Below, piece after piece: positions 6,629-16,200 of a DNA stretch of 18,960 nt. Numbering within the stretch: the stretch's first letter is position 1; the number at the start of each line of letters is the position of its first letter. Both the position numbers and the translations under genes were made by a program. The stretch spans positions 1 to 18,960 of the forward strand of contig CAZIWA010000110.1 of assembly GCA_964542875.1 (NCBI GenBank), in the 5' to 3' direction. Source of the DNA: CAZGOM01 sp964542875 (GTDB lineage Bacteria; Planctomycetota; Phycisphaerae; Phycisphaerales; Phycisphaeraceae). A model generated the notes under the pieces. The model had not been told where the DNA came from and searched no databases. It saw only the letters and a program-made list of their open reading frames with translations.

Positions 6629-6834
6629 AAGCATTTGCCGATTTCCCACGTGTCCGGGGTTGTCGGGTGACGGGTTATCGGGTGTCCGTGAGGGATTGCA
6701 ATGGGAATTGATACACCCCAAGGGCATCCAACCCAGTCGGCGCAGGCGTTATCGAAGCCTCACAATAATCTGACCGTCCGACCCCCTGAGCGCGGAGGCT
6801 ATCGAATCTTTCAAATGCTTACCCTGGAGCTTAA
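6629..6834. other. Intergenic gap with short repeats
   Basis: A loose run of CGGGTNA-type units lies at 6664-6685. Further on, TATCGAA occurs twice (6750-6756 and 6800-6806), and AGCCTC (6756-6761) is the reverse complement of GAGGCT (6795-6800), giving a possible stem with a 33-nt loop. GGAG shortly before 6835 is the ribosome site of the next gene. No promoter was recognised. Confidence 0.4.
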
Positions 6835-7791
6835 ATGATGCGACGTGTTTTATGTGCAGCGGCGCTGATGGCGTTGAACTGGGGATGCGCGCCGCAAGCG
6901 CAACTGGCCGGCATGACCAAGCCAGAGGGGCCTGACAAAGCGATGGCGGAGCGTTGGCGTGAACTGGCGAAGGAGACTGCGGACTTGCCTGCGGCGCGGG
7001 AGGTGCTTAACCATTCGCGCCCGCCTGAGAACATGGTGAATGTGGCGCGGCTGGCGGGGGAGGCACCGGCGACGCGGGATCAACTGGCATGGGCGAGGAA
7101 TTACATTTCGGGGCAGATCGAGCAGCTTTCGCAAGCCAAGGACTGGCCCGAGGCCAAGGCGTACACAATCCAAAAAGCCGGGCGTGTGGTGACCGGGAAT
7201 GTGATCGATGATGCGCCGCTTTGGGCATCGGCCCAAATAATCGCGATCAACTATCCGGCTCGTGAAAGCAAGACTGCGCCCGTCGGCGCGGTGTGCCAGA
7301 TGCTGTGGGATGCCGAGGCTCTGCACGTGCTTTACAAGGTGCCGGATAAGCAGATCATTTCCCCTTACACGAAGCGCGATGAGCTGCTCTCAGATTCGGA
7401 TTGCGTGGAGCTTTTTATTCTCGCCGACTACAAGAAGCCGGAGTATTGGGAGTTTAATTACAGCCCCAATGGCGTGGTGTATGACACGCTGAACACCAAA
7501 TATCCCGACCAGTGGAGCGCCGACCGGATTATGGTGGGCGATGCCAAGAGCATGCGGGTGTATACGAAGCTGACCGGGGAGGGATACTGCGTGCAGGTGT
7601 CGATCCCGTGGGCGGAGGTTCCACAATTGAAACTGCCTGTGGGGCCGGGGACACAGGTGTGGATGCTGGCGGGGTGGGTGGACAAAAACATGGACATCAA
7701 CGCCGGGGTGCCGATCTATTATTCGCATACGCCGGTGCTGGCATGGTTCCACAACATCTGGGGATATTCCCGGTTTACGCTTGGTGAGTGA
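6835..7791 (+). CDS. Putative lipoprotein with CBM9-like C-terminal domain
   Basis: The 318-residue product starts with a short hydrophobic leader ending in NWGC at residue 18, which looks like a lipoprotein processing site, though the -3 position is Asn rather than the usual Leu. Residues 20-95 are mostly helical and charged. From about residue 100 to the end the pattern fits a CBM9-like beta-sandwich (DOMON-like): TGNVIDDAPLW, then MLWDAEALHVLYKVPDK, SDCVELFILADY, EFNYSPNGVVYDT, and a closing pattern with IPWAEV and WFHNIWGYSRFTLGE. Such domains bind the ends of sugar chains and occur in many planctomycete secreted proteins. GGAG precedes ATG 6835; a second ATG follows directly. The gene converges on the minus-strand cluster and its last 17 bases overlap that of the glycosidase-like gene. 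It may bind the glycan that the cluster handles; this is inference. Confidence 0.72.
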   Translation: MMRRVLCAAALMALNWGCAPQAQLAGMTKPEGPDKAMAERWRELAKETADLPAAREVLNHSRPPENMVNVARLAGEAPATRDQLAWARNYISGQIEQLSQAKDWPEAKAYTIQKAGRVVTGNVIDDAPLWASAQIIAINYPARESKTAPVGAVCQMLWDAEALHVLYKVPDKQIISPYTKRDELLSDSDCVELFILADYKKPEYWEFNYSPNGVVYDTLNTKYPDQWSADRIMVGDAKSMRVYTKLTGEGYCVQVSIPWAEVPQLKLPVGPGTQVWMLAGWVDKNMDINAGVPIYYSHTPVLAWFHNIWGYSRFTLGE

Positions 7792-9847
7792 GGCAGGGCA
7801 CTGACGCAAAGACAAGATCATCCGCGGTGAGCTTTCGGGCGCTGGTGAATTGGATGGTTTCCATGGCTTTTAAGTGGTAATGCCGGGCGCAGACGAGCGG
7901 TTGGTTTTGCGTGAGGCTGATGACTTGGCCCGGCAGGGCGAGGGTGCGCGGGGCGAAGTTAAAGAGCGTGCCGGTGTGGCCGGATTCATCAACCCAGGCG
8001 ACGGCGAGGCCGTCGGGCTGGAGGTGGCGGGCGTGGAGATGGGGCAGTGCGGCGTGATAGTCGGCGAGGGCTTGTTTGTGAGCCGGTGTCCAGGTTTGAT
8101 CGATGCGAAGGCCGTCTTTAAAAAGCTGATCGCCGGTGTAGGCCATGTGGGCCAGCAGGTAGTAGATGGCTTGCGGCGCGTCGGGGGTGGGGATGAGTTT
8201 GGCGTTGGGGACGGGGACGGTGGTGTAGCCGTTGCCGGGACCCACCTGGTAGCAGATGAAGGCATGCTGGAGGGAATAGCTGGCGGGGTGGCCGTGGGCG
8301 GGCTGGCCGAAGGGGCCAAAGCTTTCGATGAGGAAGTGGACGTCGTGATCCTGGAGCTTTTTGAAGGCTTCGAGGAGTTGCCGCCACATGGTGACGGGCT
8401 TGGCGTGGGCGTAGTTGATGGGCATGAAGCCGAGGTTGTAGAAGCTGTCGAAGAGGTAGCAGGAGAGGCCGGTGGTGTTTCGAGTGTGGATGAGAGCGTC
8501 GGTCCAGTAGTCGCGGGGTGCGGGGTTGGCGAAGTCGAGGATGTTGAAGACATTGGTGTAGGCTCCGCCGTACTTGAGGCGGGTGCATTCCATGCGGACG
8601 AACCAGTTTTTGTCGTCGGATTCGGATTTGTTGAGGGGGCTGGCGTAGGACTGGTCGTTGTTGGTCCAGGAGGCGATCTGGATGCCGTGAGTGTTGGCGA
8701 GGTCGGTGAGTTTTTTGAGGGCTTGCGGGCCGCCTAAGGCAGGGGAGACTTCGTAGGCGTGGCCACAGCACATGTTGCCGCGGGTGACGGAGGATGGGTC
8801 GTCTGTGAGATCGCTTTTGTTGATGTTGTCGATGAAGACCTGTTTGAAGCCGAGATTGATGGCGGCGGGGAGGAGGTCCTGATGGTAGGTGTCGATGGTG
8901 AAATTCCGCCAATAGTTCTGGCTCAGGCGCGGGAGGGTGGGTTCTTGCTTGAGGCCGTATTCAGCTCGGGCGCGGTGGTGCACTTCGTCGAAGGTCCACG
9001 TCCAGAGGTTTTGCTGGGCGGTGGGTGTGTCGATGTTGGAGGCGAGGAGGATTTTCTTAGGGCTGGTGGCGTAGTGGGTGGCTTGGTCGAAGATGTGTTT
9101 ATCGAAGCATTTGAGTTCCGGGCGATGAGGGTCGCGGGTGAGGACGCTGCGGATGAGATCGACCCGGTCGAATACGCCAAGGAGGGTGTGGCCGCCTTTG
9201 AATTGGAAGTCGAACGCCTGGTGGCTGGCCCAGCGAGGGAGATTGTGCGTCATGACGGGGTTGGGGAGCCCGTCGATCCAGTGGATGAGGCCCTGGGTGC
9301 TCCAGGCTGTGTTTGGGGCGAAGGTGACGACGGGGTCTGAGCAGGCGGATTGGTTGTAGACGGTGCCGCCGGTGATATCGCCGGAAAGCTCGAAGCTGGA
9401 GCGCTCCAGAAGGAAGAAAAGCGGGGTGGTGTAAGACGCCCATTGCCAGTGGTAGGAGAAGCCTGTGCAGGGGATGTGATTGAAGGCATCGGCCGCGGGC
9501 TGAATGACGAGGGTGAGGCGGCCTGCGAGCTTTTGGGCGGGGGTGTCCCAGTCGGAGGTGTCGTGGATGGGATCAAAGCTGTGGTCGCGCATGATGCGGG
9601 TGAGCGCGGGTTTGAAAATGGCTTGGCACTCGATGGCCAGGCGATGCGGGGTGTGGGTGATGGACGGGGACTCAAGCCGGGAAAGCTCCCAGCCGTCGGA
9701 GAATGTCTGCGAGGTGACGGAGATGGGCAGGCGGCCGGAGCGCACGAGAATGCCGCTGATCCAGATTCGACCAAGGCCCAGGAAGGTGTTGTCATGGGTG
9801 AGGAGTTCAAACTGGCAGTTGCCCAGGGTGTGGAGGGTGGAAGTCAT
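7775..9847 (-). CDS. Putative TIM-barrel glycoside hydrolase, clan GH-D-like, no signal peptide
   Basis: The 690-residue product appears to have an N-terminal beta-rich domain (about 1-290), a central barrel (about 300-560) and a C-terminal beta domain (about 600-690). This layout and stretches such as GFKQVFIDNIN, IQIASWTNND, YWTDALIHTRNTTGLSCYLFDSF and VHFLIESFGPFGQ recall alpha-galactosidase-type enzymes (GH27/GH36/GH31 superfamily). Asp467 in YLFDSFYN and Glu508 in LIESFG are candidate catalytic acids, by analogy only; I could not assign a known family. No signal peptide is seen, so it probably acts in the cytoplasm. ATG 9847 overlaps the upstream stop codon as ATGA, and GGGAG lies 8 nt before, so translation is likely coupled to the large secreted protein. 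A longer upstream start at 9961 would lie inside the other gene and is unlikely. Confidence 0.6.
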   Translation of the reverse strand: MTSTLHTLGNCQFELLTHDNTFLGLGRIWISGILVRSGRLPISVTSQTFSDGWELSRLESPSITHTPHRLAIECQAIFKPALTRIMRDHSFDPIHDTSDWDTPAQKLAGRLTLVIQPAADAFNHIPCTGFSYHWQWASYTTPLFFLLERSSFELSGDITGGTVYNQSACSDPVVTFAPNTAWSTQGLIHWIDGLPNPVMTHNLPRWASHQAFDFQFKGGHTLLGVFDRVDLIRSVLTRDPHRPELKCFDKHIFDQATHYATSPKKILLASNIDTPTAQQNLWTWTFDEVHHRARAEYGLKQEPTLPRLSQNYWRNFTIDTYHQDLLPAAINLGFKQVFIDNINKSDLTDDPSSVTRGNMCCGHAYEVSPALGGPQALKKLTDLANTHGIQIASWTNNDQSYASPLNKSESDDKNWFVRMECTRLKYGGAYTNVFNILDFANPAPRDYWTDALIHTRNTTGLSCYLFDSFYNLGFMPINYAHAKPVTMWRQLLEAFKKLQDHDVHFLIESFGPFGQPAHGHPASYSLQHAFICYQVGPGNGYTTVPVPNAKLIPTPDAPQAIYYLLAHMAYTGDQLFKDGLRIDQTWTPAHKQALADYHAALPHLHARHLQPDGLAVAWVDESGHTGTLFNFAPRTLALPGQVISLTQNQPLVCARHYHLKAMETIQFTSARKLTADDLVFASVPCLTHQA

Positions 9848-12800
9848 TTGGAGGCTCCCGCGGAGGCGGTTTTGGTGAGGAGATCGACACCGGCCTGGAG
9901 GCCTTGGGCGTCGCTGCCGGCGATCAGGATGACGTTTTTGCCCAGAGTGAAGGGGGACCATGCGTGCTGGATGATGGCCCGGCCGGGGCCGGGGAATTTG
10001 TCGTCGACGCCGAGGGTGAGAAGTTCACTGGCGATGAGTGCGGCGTGCAGCGGGCTTTCCTTGCCGGTGCCAAGGAGGATGAGGTGGGTGTCGGCCTGGT
10101 AGGCGGTGGGAAGCTCCGGCGGGTACTGAAACTGGCCGACGTAGCGGGACATTTCCGTCCAGGGTTTGCGGAAGCGGGCGCGGAATTCAGCGTTGGAGGG
10201 AACCTGTTTGGAGAAGCCTGAGAGCACCAAAAGAGAGCCGTCCTTAAGGACAAAGAACTTCACGCCGGGGTCGTAGAGGGTTTCGATGTCGCGGTCGCGC
10301 CAGTCGAAGAAGGGTTCGCCGCGGATCATGACTGCGGTGCCGGGAGTCCGCCACGGGCCGGGGATGGGGTTGTCTTGCTCGTCGGTAGCGGAGGTGGTGC
10401 CGTCTTTGTTTACGGTGAGGATGATTGAACGCTGGAGCTTGTGCTCCGTGGGGAGGGGGATTGAGCCCGGGGTGGCCATGTAGTTTTTGATGAAAGGGTT
10501 GAAGACGATGGGGTACGAGCGCCTTTGCCAGAGTGAGGCGTCGATGGGTTTGGCGGAGGCGTTGACGCCCGCCTGGGTGAGTTGATTGGCAAGGCTTTCG
10601 GCGAGGGTTTTTTGCGCCGGGGTGTAGCCGACGACGATGGGGGCTTTGCTGGTGAGCGTGGCACGGATGGCGGAAGCGTCGAGGGCGCGGGCGCTGTCGG
10701 TGATGGCTGCAGCGGCTGCCGATGAGGGAGTGAATACCGCCTGGGCGGTGGAATCCAGCGGACCGACGAGGCTTTGAACCTTGACTGTGTATTGGCCGGA
10801 AGGTGCGTTGGAGCCCAGGGGGAGGGATTCGGAATACACACCCGAGGCGTTGGCGGCGCGGTGCAGTTTATAGAGCTCGCCTCCATCTGGAGCGATCACG
10901 GTGACGGTGAGAGGCCAAGGCATTTTGGGGCCGACCAGCCTGGCTTCGACGGTGATGGAACTTCCGTCGGTACGGACGGCGGTGGTGATGCCTTCCACTG
11001 GCTTGGGGGCCACGAGGTAAAGCTTCATTTCCCCAGGCTCGAACTTGGCCTGGATGGGGTCTTGCGGGTTTTGCAGGCGTGAAGCGCTGGACCAGTCGAG
11101 CCCCTGGATGGCGTAGACGGTGTTCGACGCGGAAATGCCCGGGAGCGTGTAGGTGGTTTCGAAAGCGACGGGGTTGTACTTGGGGTATTGGCCTTCGGCC
11201 ATGGGGGGGAGGGCTTCGTGACCATTTAGCACCATGATGAGCTGGCCTTCGCCGGCGACGTGGCGCTCGACGGAGAGCTCGCTGGTGGTGGCATTGAGTA
11301 CGCGGCGGGCCTTGGTTTGGGCCATGGCGGCGAGGATGCGGGGTGCGGCTTCACGGAAAGGGAGGTCGCCGTAGGGGCCAAAGAGGTTGGTTTGATACTT
11401 GCTGATTTCGAGGCTGGATTTGCCTTTGCCGGCGGTTTGCTGGGCGTTGTATTGGAAGAGGCGCATGTCCTGGGCGCTGAGTTTGGCGGTGTGGGTGATG
11501 GCGTTGGGGAAGGGGATGGTGGTGGATTGGTCGATGACGATGCGGCCGCCTCGCGCGGTGAAGGCAGCGATGGCGGATTTGGCTTTGGCGTCCAGGTCGA
11601 AGGTCTGGCCGGTAATGACAAGGGTGTTGTAGCTGGGAAGGAGGCGATCGAGTGCATCGTCCTGAACGAAGTGGGCGGGGTAGCCGGCGCGGCGCAGGGC
11701 CTGGTGGGTGCCCAGGAGTTGGAAGCCGTAGACGCCGCCTACTTCGTAGGCGTTGCTTTTGATCTTGGCCTGGCCGGGTGTACCGGCGGCGAGGTTTTCA
11801 TCGGGGAGGGGGAGCAGCAGGGAAGGCTGCTGGCCGGTGGTGTTTGCTGACTCGATTTTGGCCATTTCCTTCTGGCGCATGGCCATTTCGCGGAAGCTGT
11901 AGAGCACGGCGACGTCATGGTCGCGCGGGCTCATCTCCTGAAAGAGCGGGCCCAGGCGGGCCGCGGGGCCGTTGACGAGGGCGAGGTCTTCCTGGGTCAT
12001 CAGGGCCATGTTGAGCCACCAGTTGCTGGCGAGGCCGGCCTGGAGCATGGCGTTCATGAGGGTGTGGTAGAGGTGCCGTTGAGGGCCGCGAACGCCGTCC
12101 AACTGCCCGTTCATGGCGTGGGCGATTTTGTCCGCGGGGCGGGTGGCTTTTTCAAGATAAAGCTGGCCGGGGACGCTCAGGGGGCCGCCCATCCAGTCAA
12201 AGAAGACGTGGGTGGTGGGGATGTCGTTTATTTCCTGGCTGGCGGGGTTGCAGCCGTCCATGACGGCGTGGACGGCGTAGAGATCGGTGGCAAAGACTGC
12301 GGCGGGCCAGATGGATTTGATGTCGTCCTTGGCCTGCTGGTTGGTGAGGCGGAGGATGTCAGTGCGGAGTTTGACGTAGTGCACCCAGTCGTTGTCGGGG
12401 AGGTCGGCGAGGGTTTTGGGAAGATTATCGAGGTTGTCGACCCAGTTGAAGCCGTGGGCCTGGTACCAGGGTTTTTCATCGGGGTTGGGGAAGCCGGAGG
12501 CCATGCCGCCCGCGGGGGTTTTGCCCCAGGCGAGGCCGGGTTCATCAAGCGTGCCGACGGCCATGACGGCTTTGGAGTAGCGGCGCAGGCGCTGGGCCAG
12601 GTGGAGATTCATTTGAGAGAGGAGGGATTGCATGTCCTTGTCGGCCCAGCTTTTTTCGGTGCCGAAAGGCTTGTGGGTGACGAAGCCGGTCCAGTACATG
12701 TAGACGAGGGCCGGGGTGTTTTGGGCGACGGCGTTTTCGAAGGCCTGCATGCCAGGGGAGCGCTGGCTGCGGGTGACGAGGGCGGGTTTGTCGGGGCCGT

Positions 12801-13221
12801 CGTAGAGGCCGAAGTTAAAGGCGTGGGAGACCTGGAAGTTTCCGCCGCCGGTAGCGGGGTTGCCGGTTTGGGAGACGGGCATGGTGCTGGTGATGACACC
12901 GGAGGAAATAGTGAGCGTGCCTGCGGACTTGCCGTCGAGCGTGAGGCTGTAGACGCCGGGTGCCAGCGAGCCTTTGGGAAGCGTGAAAGAGCGCGTGGGG
13001 CCTGTTCCGGGAGGCGTGTGAGTGAGTGGGCTGGGGCCTGCGGCGTCGGGCTTGATGATGAGCTGTGAGGGCTTGTCGGGGGCGGCTTCGATGACGGCCA
13101 TTTCGATGGGTTCATCAGTGAAATAGGCCTGGCGGTTTTGTGGGAGGATGAGGTCCGCAGCGAACAGGGAGTTGGTGGAGAGGGCGGTGAGGGCGGTGAT
13201 GCGGGCGAGGAGGTGTTTCAT
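9844..13221 (-). CDS. Very large secreted protein with GH42-like layout
   Basis: The 1125-residue product has a signal peptide (1-22, cleavage near LFAA), an Ig/MG2-like beta domain (25-110), and a barrel-like region (about 130-450) with GTLDEPG at 224-230, whose Glu227 could be catalytic, and THVFFDWMGG at 337-346. A flavodoxin-like domain (about 495-570) follows, with LVITGQTFDLD and GGRIVID, resembling the trimerisation domain of GH42 beta-galactosidases. Two beta-sandwich parts (680-840) come next, then a C-terminal alpha/beta domain (855-1120) with THLILLGTG and NVILIAGSDAQGLQAGVDLL. The last domain recalls the N-terminal helper domains of GH67/GH20 enzymes but sits at the wrong end. Function as a glycosidase is plausible but unproven. 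The start has no Shine-Dalgarno; a heptamer tract sits there instead. Next gene overlaps by ATGA. Confidence 0.6.
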   Translation of the reverse strand: MKHLLARITALTALSTNSLFAADLILPQNRQAYFTDEPIEMAVIEAAPDKPSQLIIKPDAAGPSPLTHTPPGTGPTRSFTLPKGSLAPGVYSLTLDGKSAGTLTISSGVITSTMPVSQTGNPATGGGNFQVSHAFNFGLYDGPDKPALVTRSQRSPGMQAFENAVAQNTPALVYMYWTGFVTHKPFGTEKSWADKDMQSLLSQMNLHLAQRLRRYSKAVMAVGTLDEPGLAWGKTPAGGMASGFPNPDEKPWYQAHGFNWVDNLDNLPKTLADLPDNDWVHYVKLRTDILRLTNQQAKDDIKSIWPAAVFATDLYAVHAVMDGCNPASQEINDIPTTHVFFDWMGGPLSVPGQLYLEKATRPADKIAHAMNGQLDGVRGPQRHLYHTLMNAMLQAGLASNWWLNMALMTQEDLALVNGPAARLGPLFQEMSPRDHDVAVLYSFREMAMRQKEMAKIESANTTGQQPSLLLPLPDENLAAGTPGQAKIKSNAYEVGGVYGFQLLGTHQALRRAGYPAHFVQDDALDRLLPSYNTLVITGQTFDLDAKAKSAIAAFTARGGRIVIDQSTTIPFPNAITHTAKLSAQDMRLFQYNAQQTAGKGKSSLEISKYQTNLFGPYGDLPFREAAPRILAAMAQTKARRVLNATTSELSVERHVAGEGQLIMVLNGHEALPPMAEGQYPKYNPVAFETTYTLPGISASNTVYAIQGLDWSSASRLQNPQDPIQAKFEPGEMKLYLVAPKPVEGITTAVRTDGSSITVEARLVGPKMPWPLTVTVIAPDGGELYKLHRAANASGVYSESLPLGSNAPSGQYTVKVQSLVGPLDSTAQAVFTPSSAAAAAITDSARALDASAIRATLTSKAPIVVGYTPAQKTLAESLANQLTQAGVNASAKPIDASLWQRRSYPIVFNPFIKNYMATPGSIPLPTEHKLQRSIILTVNKDGTTSATDEQDNPIPGPWRTPGTAVMIRGEPFFDWRDRDIETLYDPGVKFFVLKDGSLLVLSGFSKQVPSNAEFRARFRKPWTEMSRYVGQFQYPPELPTAYQADTHLILLGTGKESPLHAALIASELLTLGVDDKFPGPGRAIIQHAWSPFTLGKNVILIAGSDAQGLQAGVDLLTKTASAGASK

Positions 13222-13224
13222 GGG

Positions 13225-13259
13225 ATTTTTAATTTGAAATTTATGATTTGTAATTTAAG
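13225..13259. repeat. AT-rich heptamer tract, ATTTNNN type
   Basis: Five consecutive 7-base units, each beginning ATTT on the plus strand, fill the space from 3 to 38 nt upstream of the start codon at 13221, where a ribosome site would normally be. The tract is AT-rich in a GC-rich region. A purine-rich plus-strand run (13260-13276) lies next to it. Confidence 0.75.
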
Positions 13260-13284
13260 GGGGAGGGGAGAAGAGGCGCACAAG

Positions 13285-16200
13285 TCAGGGGTTTGGCACT
13301 TTCAGGGAGCCTTGCTGGTAGAGGGTTTGGGCGGGGTCGTCGATGAGCTTCCAGTGGAGGTGGCGGGAGTAGACGACGTCTTCAGTGAAGAGGTGGTGTT
13401 CACGCGTGCCGGGGAGCTGGAAGGCGCTCAGGGGTGCCGCGGTGTCCATCCATGCGCGGGTGTAGCCAAATTCCTTGCCGGGGATGATGCGGGCGACGAG
13501 GAGGCCTGAGGGGTCGTAGACGTCGGTGACCTGCGGGTCTGGGTTGTGGGCGGTGTAGACGAAGCGGCCGTCACAGGTGAAGGAGGCGGCCTCCATGGGG
13601 GTGGCGAAGGAACTGACGCTTTGGCCGGTTTGGGTGAAGCGAGCGATGGCGAAGCCGCCTTGGTGGAACATGCCGGAGGGCTTGCGGTTGGGGGTGGACC
13701 AGGCGGGGTTGCCGGCGAGCAGGATGTCACCGGATTTGGGATCGATGCGCAGCAGGCCTTCGTAGCCGGGGCCGATGTTCGGGGCGCTTTCCTTGAGCAC
13801 AGGGACGCGGGCGGCCCAGTCGTAGAGCGGATTATCGTTGGCGTCAAAGCCCTGGAGGGGGATTTTTTCGACCTGCCTGGACTGGAGGTTGTAGATCCAG
13901 ATGTTGCCTGCGGGGTCGACCCAGTTTCGCCAGGCGAAGTAGTTGAGCTGGCTGGGGGTGATGACGCCTCGCCTGCATTCGGATTCCTGAATCTGGCCGT
14001 CAGCGTTGGTGTCGGCCCAGGAGTAGGGGGCGGGCTTCCATTGGTGGTCGAGGCTGTTGTCGGGGCCGGTCCAGAAAGCACCGAGAATGGCGCTGCGGCG
14101 CAGGGAGGTTTCGTCTTTGGAGATGGCGTAGACGACGGGGCCGCAGAGCCAGGGGTCGAAGTAGAAGAGGTAGTCGCGGCCGTTGCTTAGTTTTCGGCGC
14201 ATGGAGACGCCGTCCATGAAGGCTTCGTCGAGGGTGTGCCAGTTGTGGGTGAATTTCCATTGGCCGGTTTTGAGGTCGACTTTGTATTGAAAGCGGCCGT
14301 TTAGAAGGATGGTGGGGTCCGGGTTGTTGTCGGCGAAGGGGCCGGGCTGGGCGAAGTCCGCCTTGAGGGATTTAAAGAGCGTGCCGTCGGGATTAAAGAG
14401 CTGGGTGCGCTGGTTGTGAGGGTCTGCAACGGCGTATTTACCGTCGGGGGCGACAGCGATGGCGGAGGCGCTGGACCAGCGGAAGGAGTCATCGAAAACG
14501 GGGCCGGGAACCTGGAGTCGGCCGCGACGCCAGACGGTGGATTGGGTGGCGGGGTTGATGCAGACGACCTGGCCGGTTTTGTGGTCGGTGGCGTAGAGCA
14601 GGTTTTGCGGGCCGCCTACGGCGATGGCGTAAGGGGAGTGGACGTTGGAGAGAAGGGTGAGGAGCTTGCCGGCGGGGGTGTAGAGGCCGATGCCCGAAGC
14701 GGTGGCGACCCAGAGGTTGCCGTCGGGGCTGGCGGCGATGCCCAAGGGAGAAGCGAGAGGGAATTCAGAGGTTTTCTGGCCGGAGGCCTTGTCGAAGGCG
14801 ACGAGCTTGTTTTCCCGGTAGTTGGAAACCCAGACGGTGTTGCCAGAGAGGGCGATGCCGGTGACGCCGTAGACGAGGCGCTCCTGATGGAGGGTGAGCT
14901 TGCGCGTACCTTTGTCCGGCTTGGGGAAGGGGGCTGGGGTGTTGATGGGGACGCCGGTGTAGGGCTTGGAACCGGGCCAGGGGTTGATCTGGCCGTCAGC
15001 GGAGTTGAAGCGGAAGAGGTGCTGGGCGCGGTTTTCGCCGCCGAGGTCGGCCTGGAGGGCGTAGAGAAAGGGGCCGTCATAGACGATGCCGAAGAGGCCG
15101 TTGTAGTTGTAGACCCAGCCTGCGGAGGCGTCTTTGTTGTATTTGCGGATGGCTTTACCGGATTCATCCCAGGAGCCGGTCTGGTACCAGTTGCCCTGGG
15201 GGTCAAAGGAGATGCCGGTGACCCAGGTGGAAGCGCCGGAATCGCCGTGCGAGGGGTTGCCGGTGTTGCCGACGGGCTCCATGGGCTGGGCCTGGAGGCT
15301 GGAGGCGACGGCGCGCCAGGTGTAGGCGCCGGGGGGAGCAGGGTTGCCGGCGTCGTCTTTTTCGTCCCAGTAAAGCGGGCGTGCGTCGGAGGGAGAGACG
15401 GGGTCGAGCCGGTGAAGGGTGCGGATGACGCGGCCGGTGTCGTTGATGATGACGGCGCTGAGGGCTGCGCCTTGCGGGACTTTTACGGTGGCGATTTGTT
15501 TACCCGCTGGAGGCGCGGCGATGAGTGTGGGGCTGGGCTGGGGCGTGCCAAAGAGCTGGAGGCGGTTTAAGACTTTCCAAGGCTGGGCGGCATCCTTGGG
15601 GATGGTGATGCGGATGTATCTCGCATCGGCTAAGCCGGGTGTGGCGGTGGGCCAGGTGAGGGTAATGGCTTCGTGATTGGGCGTGAGGGTGAGAGGCTGG
15701 TCGATGAGGGTGTGGTAGTCGATGTCGTTGATGGAGGCTTCGAGTTTGATGGCTTTGGGGAAGTGCTGGGGGCGTGCGGGATCGACGCCGAGGATGGCTT
15801 TGTTGAGCGTGAACGCCTGGGGGAGGGTGATCTTAGCGGAGGCGTCTTCGTGCTGGGCGAGGACCATGACGGGGAGGTCGTCCATGAGGGTCATGTCGCC
15901 GGGTTTGAGGTTGGAGAGAAGATTGAGGCCGCCTCGGGCGTCGTAGCCGTGCCACCAGCCAGTGAGGGGGGCGATGGAAGCGCCGGCGGAGGTGGATTCA
16001 CTGATGGGGTAGTCAGCGTGGAAAGGGCGTTTGTCGGTGGCGAAGACGCTCAGGGAGCCGAGCTGGAAGCTGGGCTTGCCCAGAAGTTTTATGCGCAGGT
16101 AGCGGCCTTGCGTGGGGGGGAAGGTGAGGTCGATGATGGGGGAGGTATGGTCTTTGACGGATGCGATGGGCTTGGCTGCGGCGAAGTCTGCGGGGCTGTC

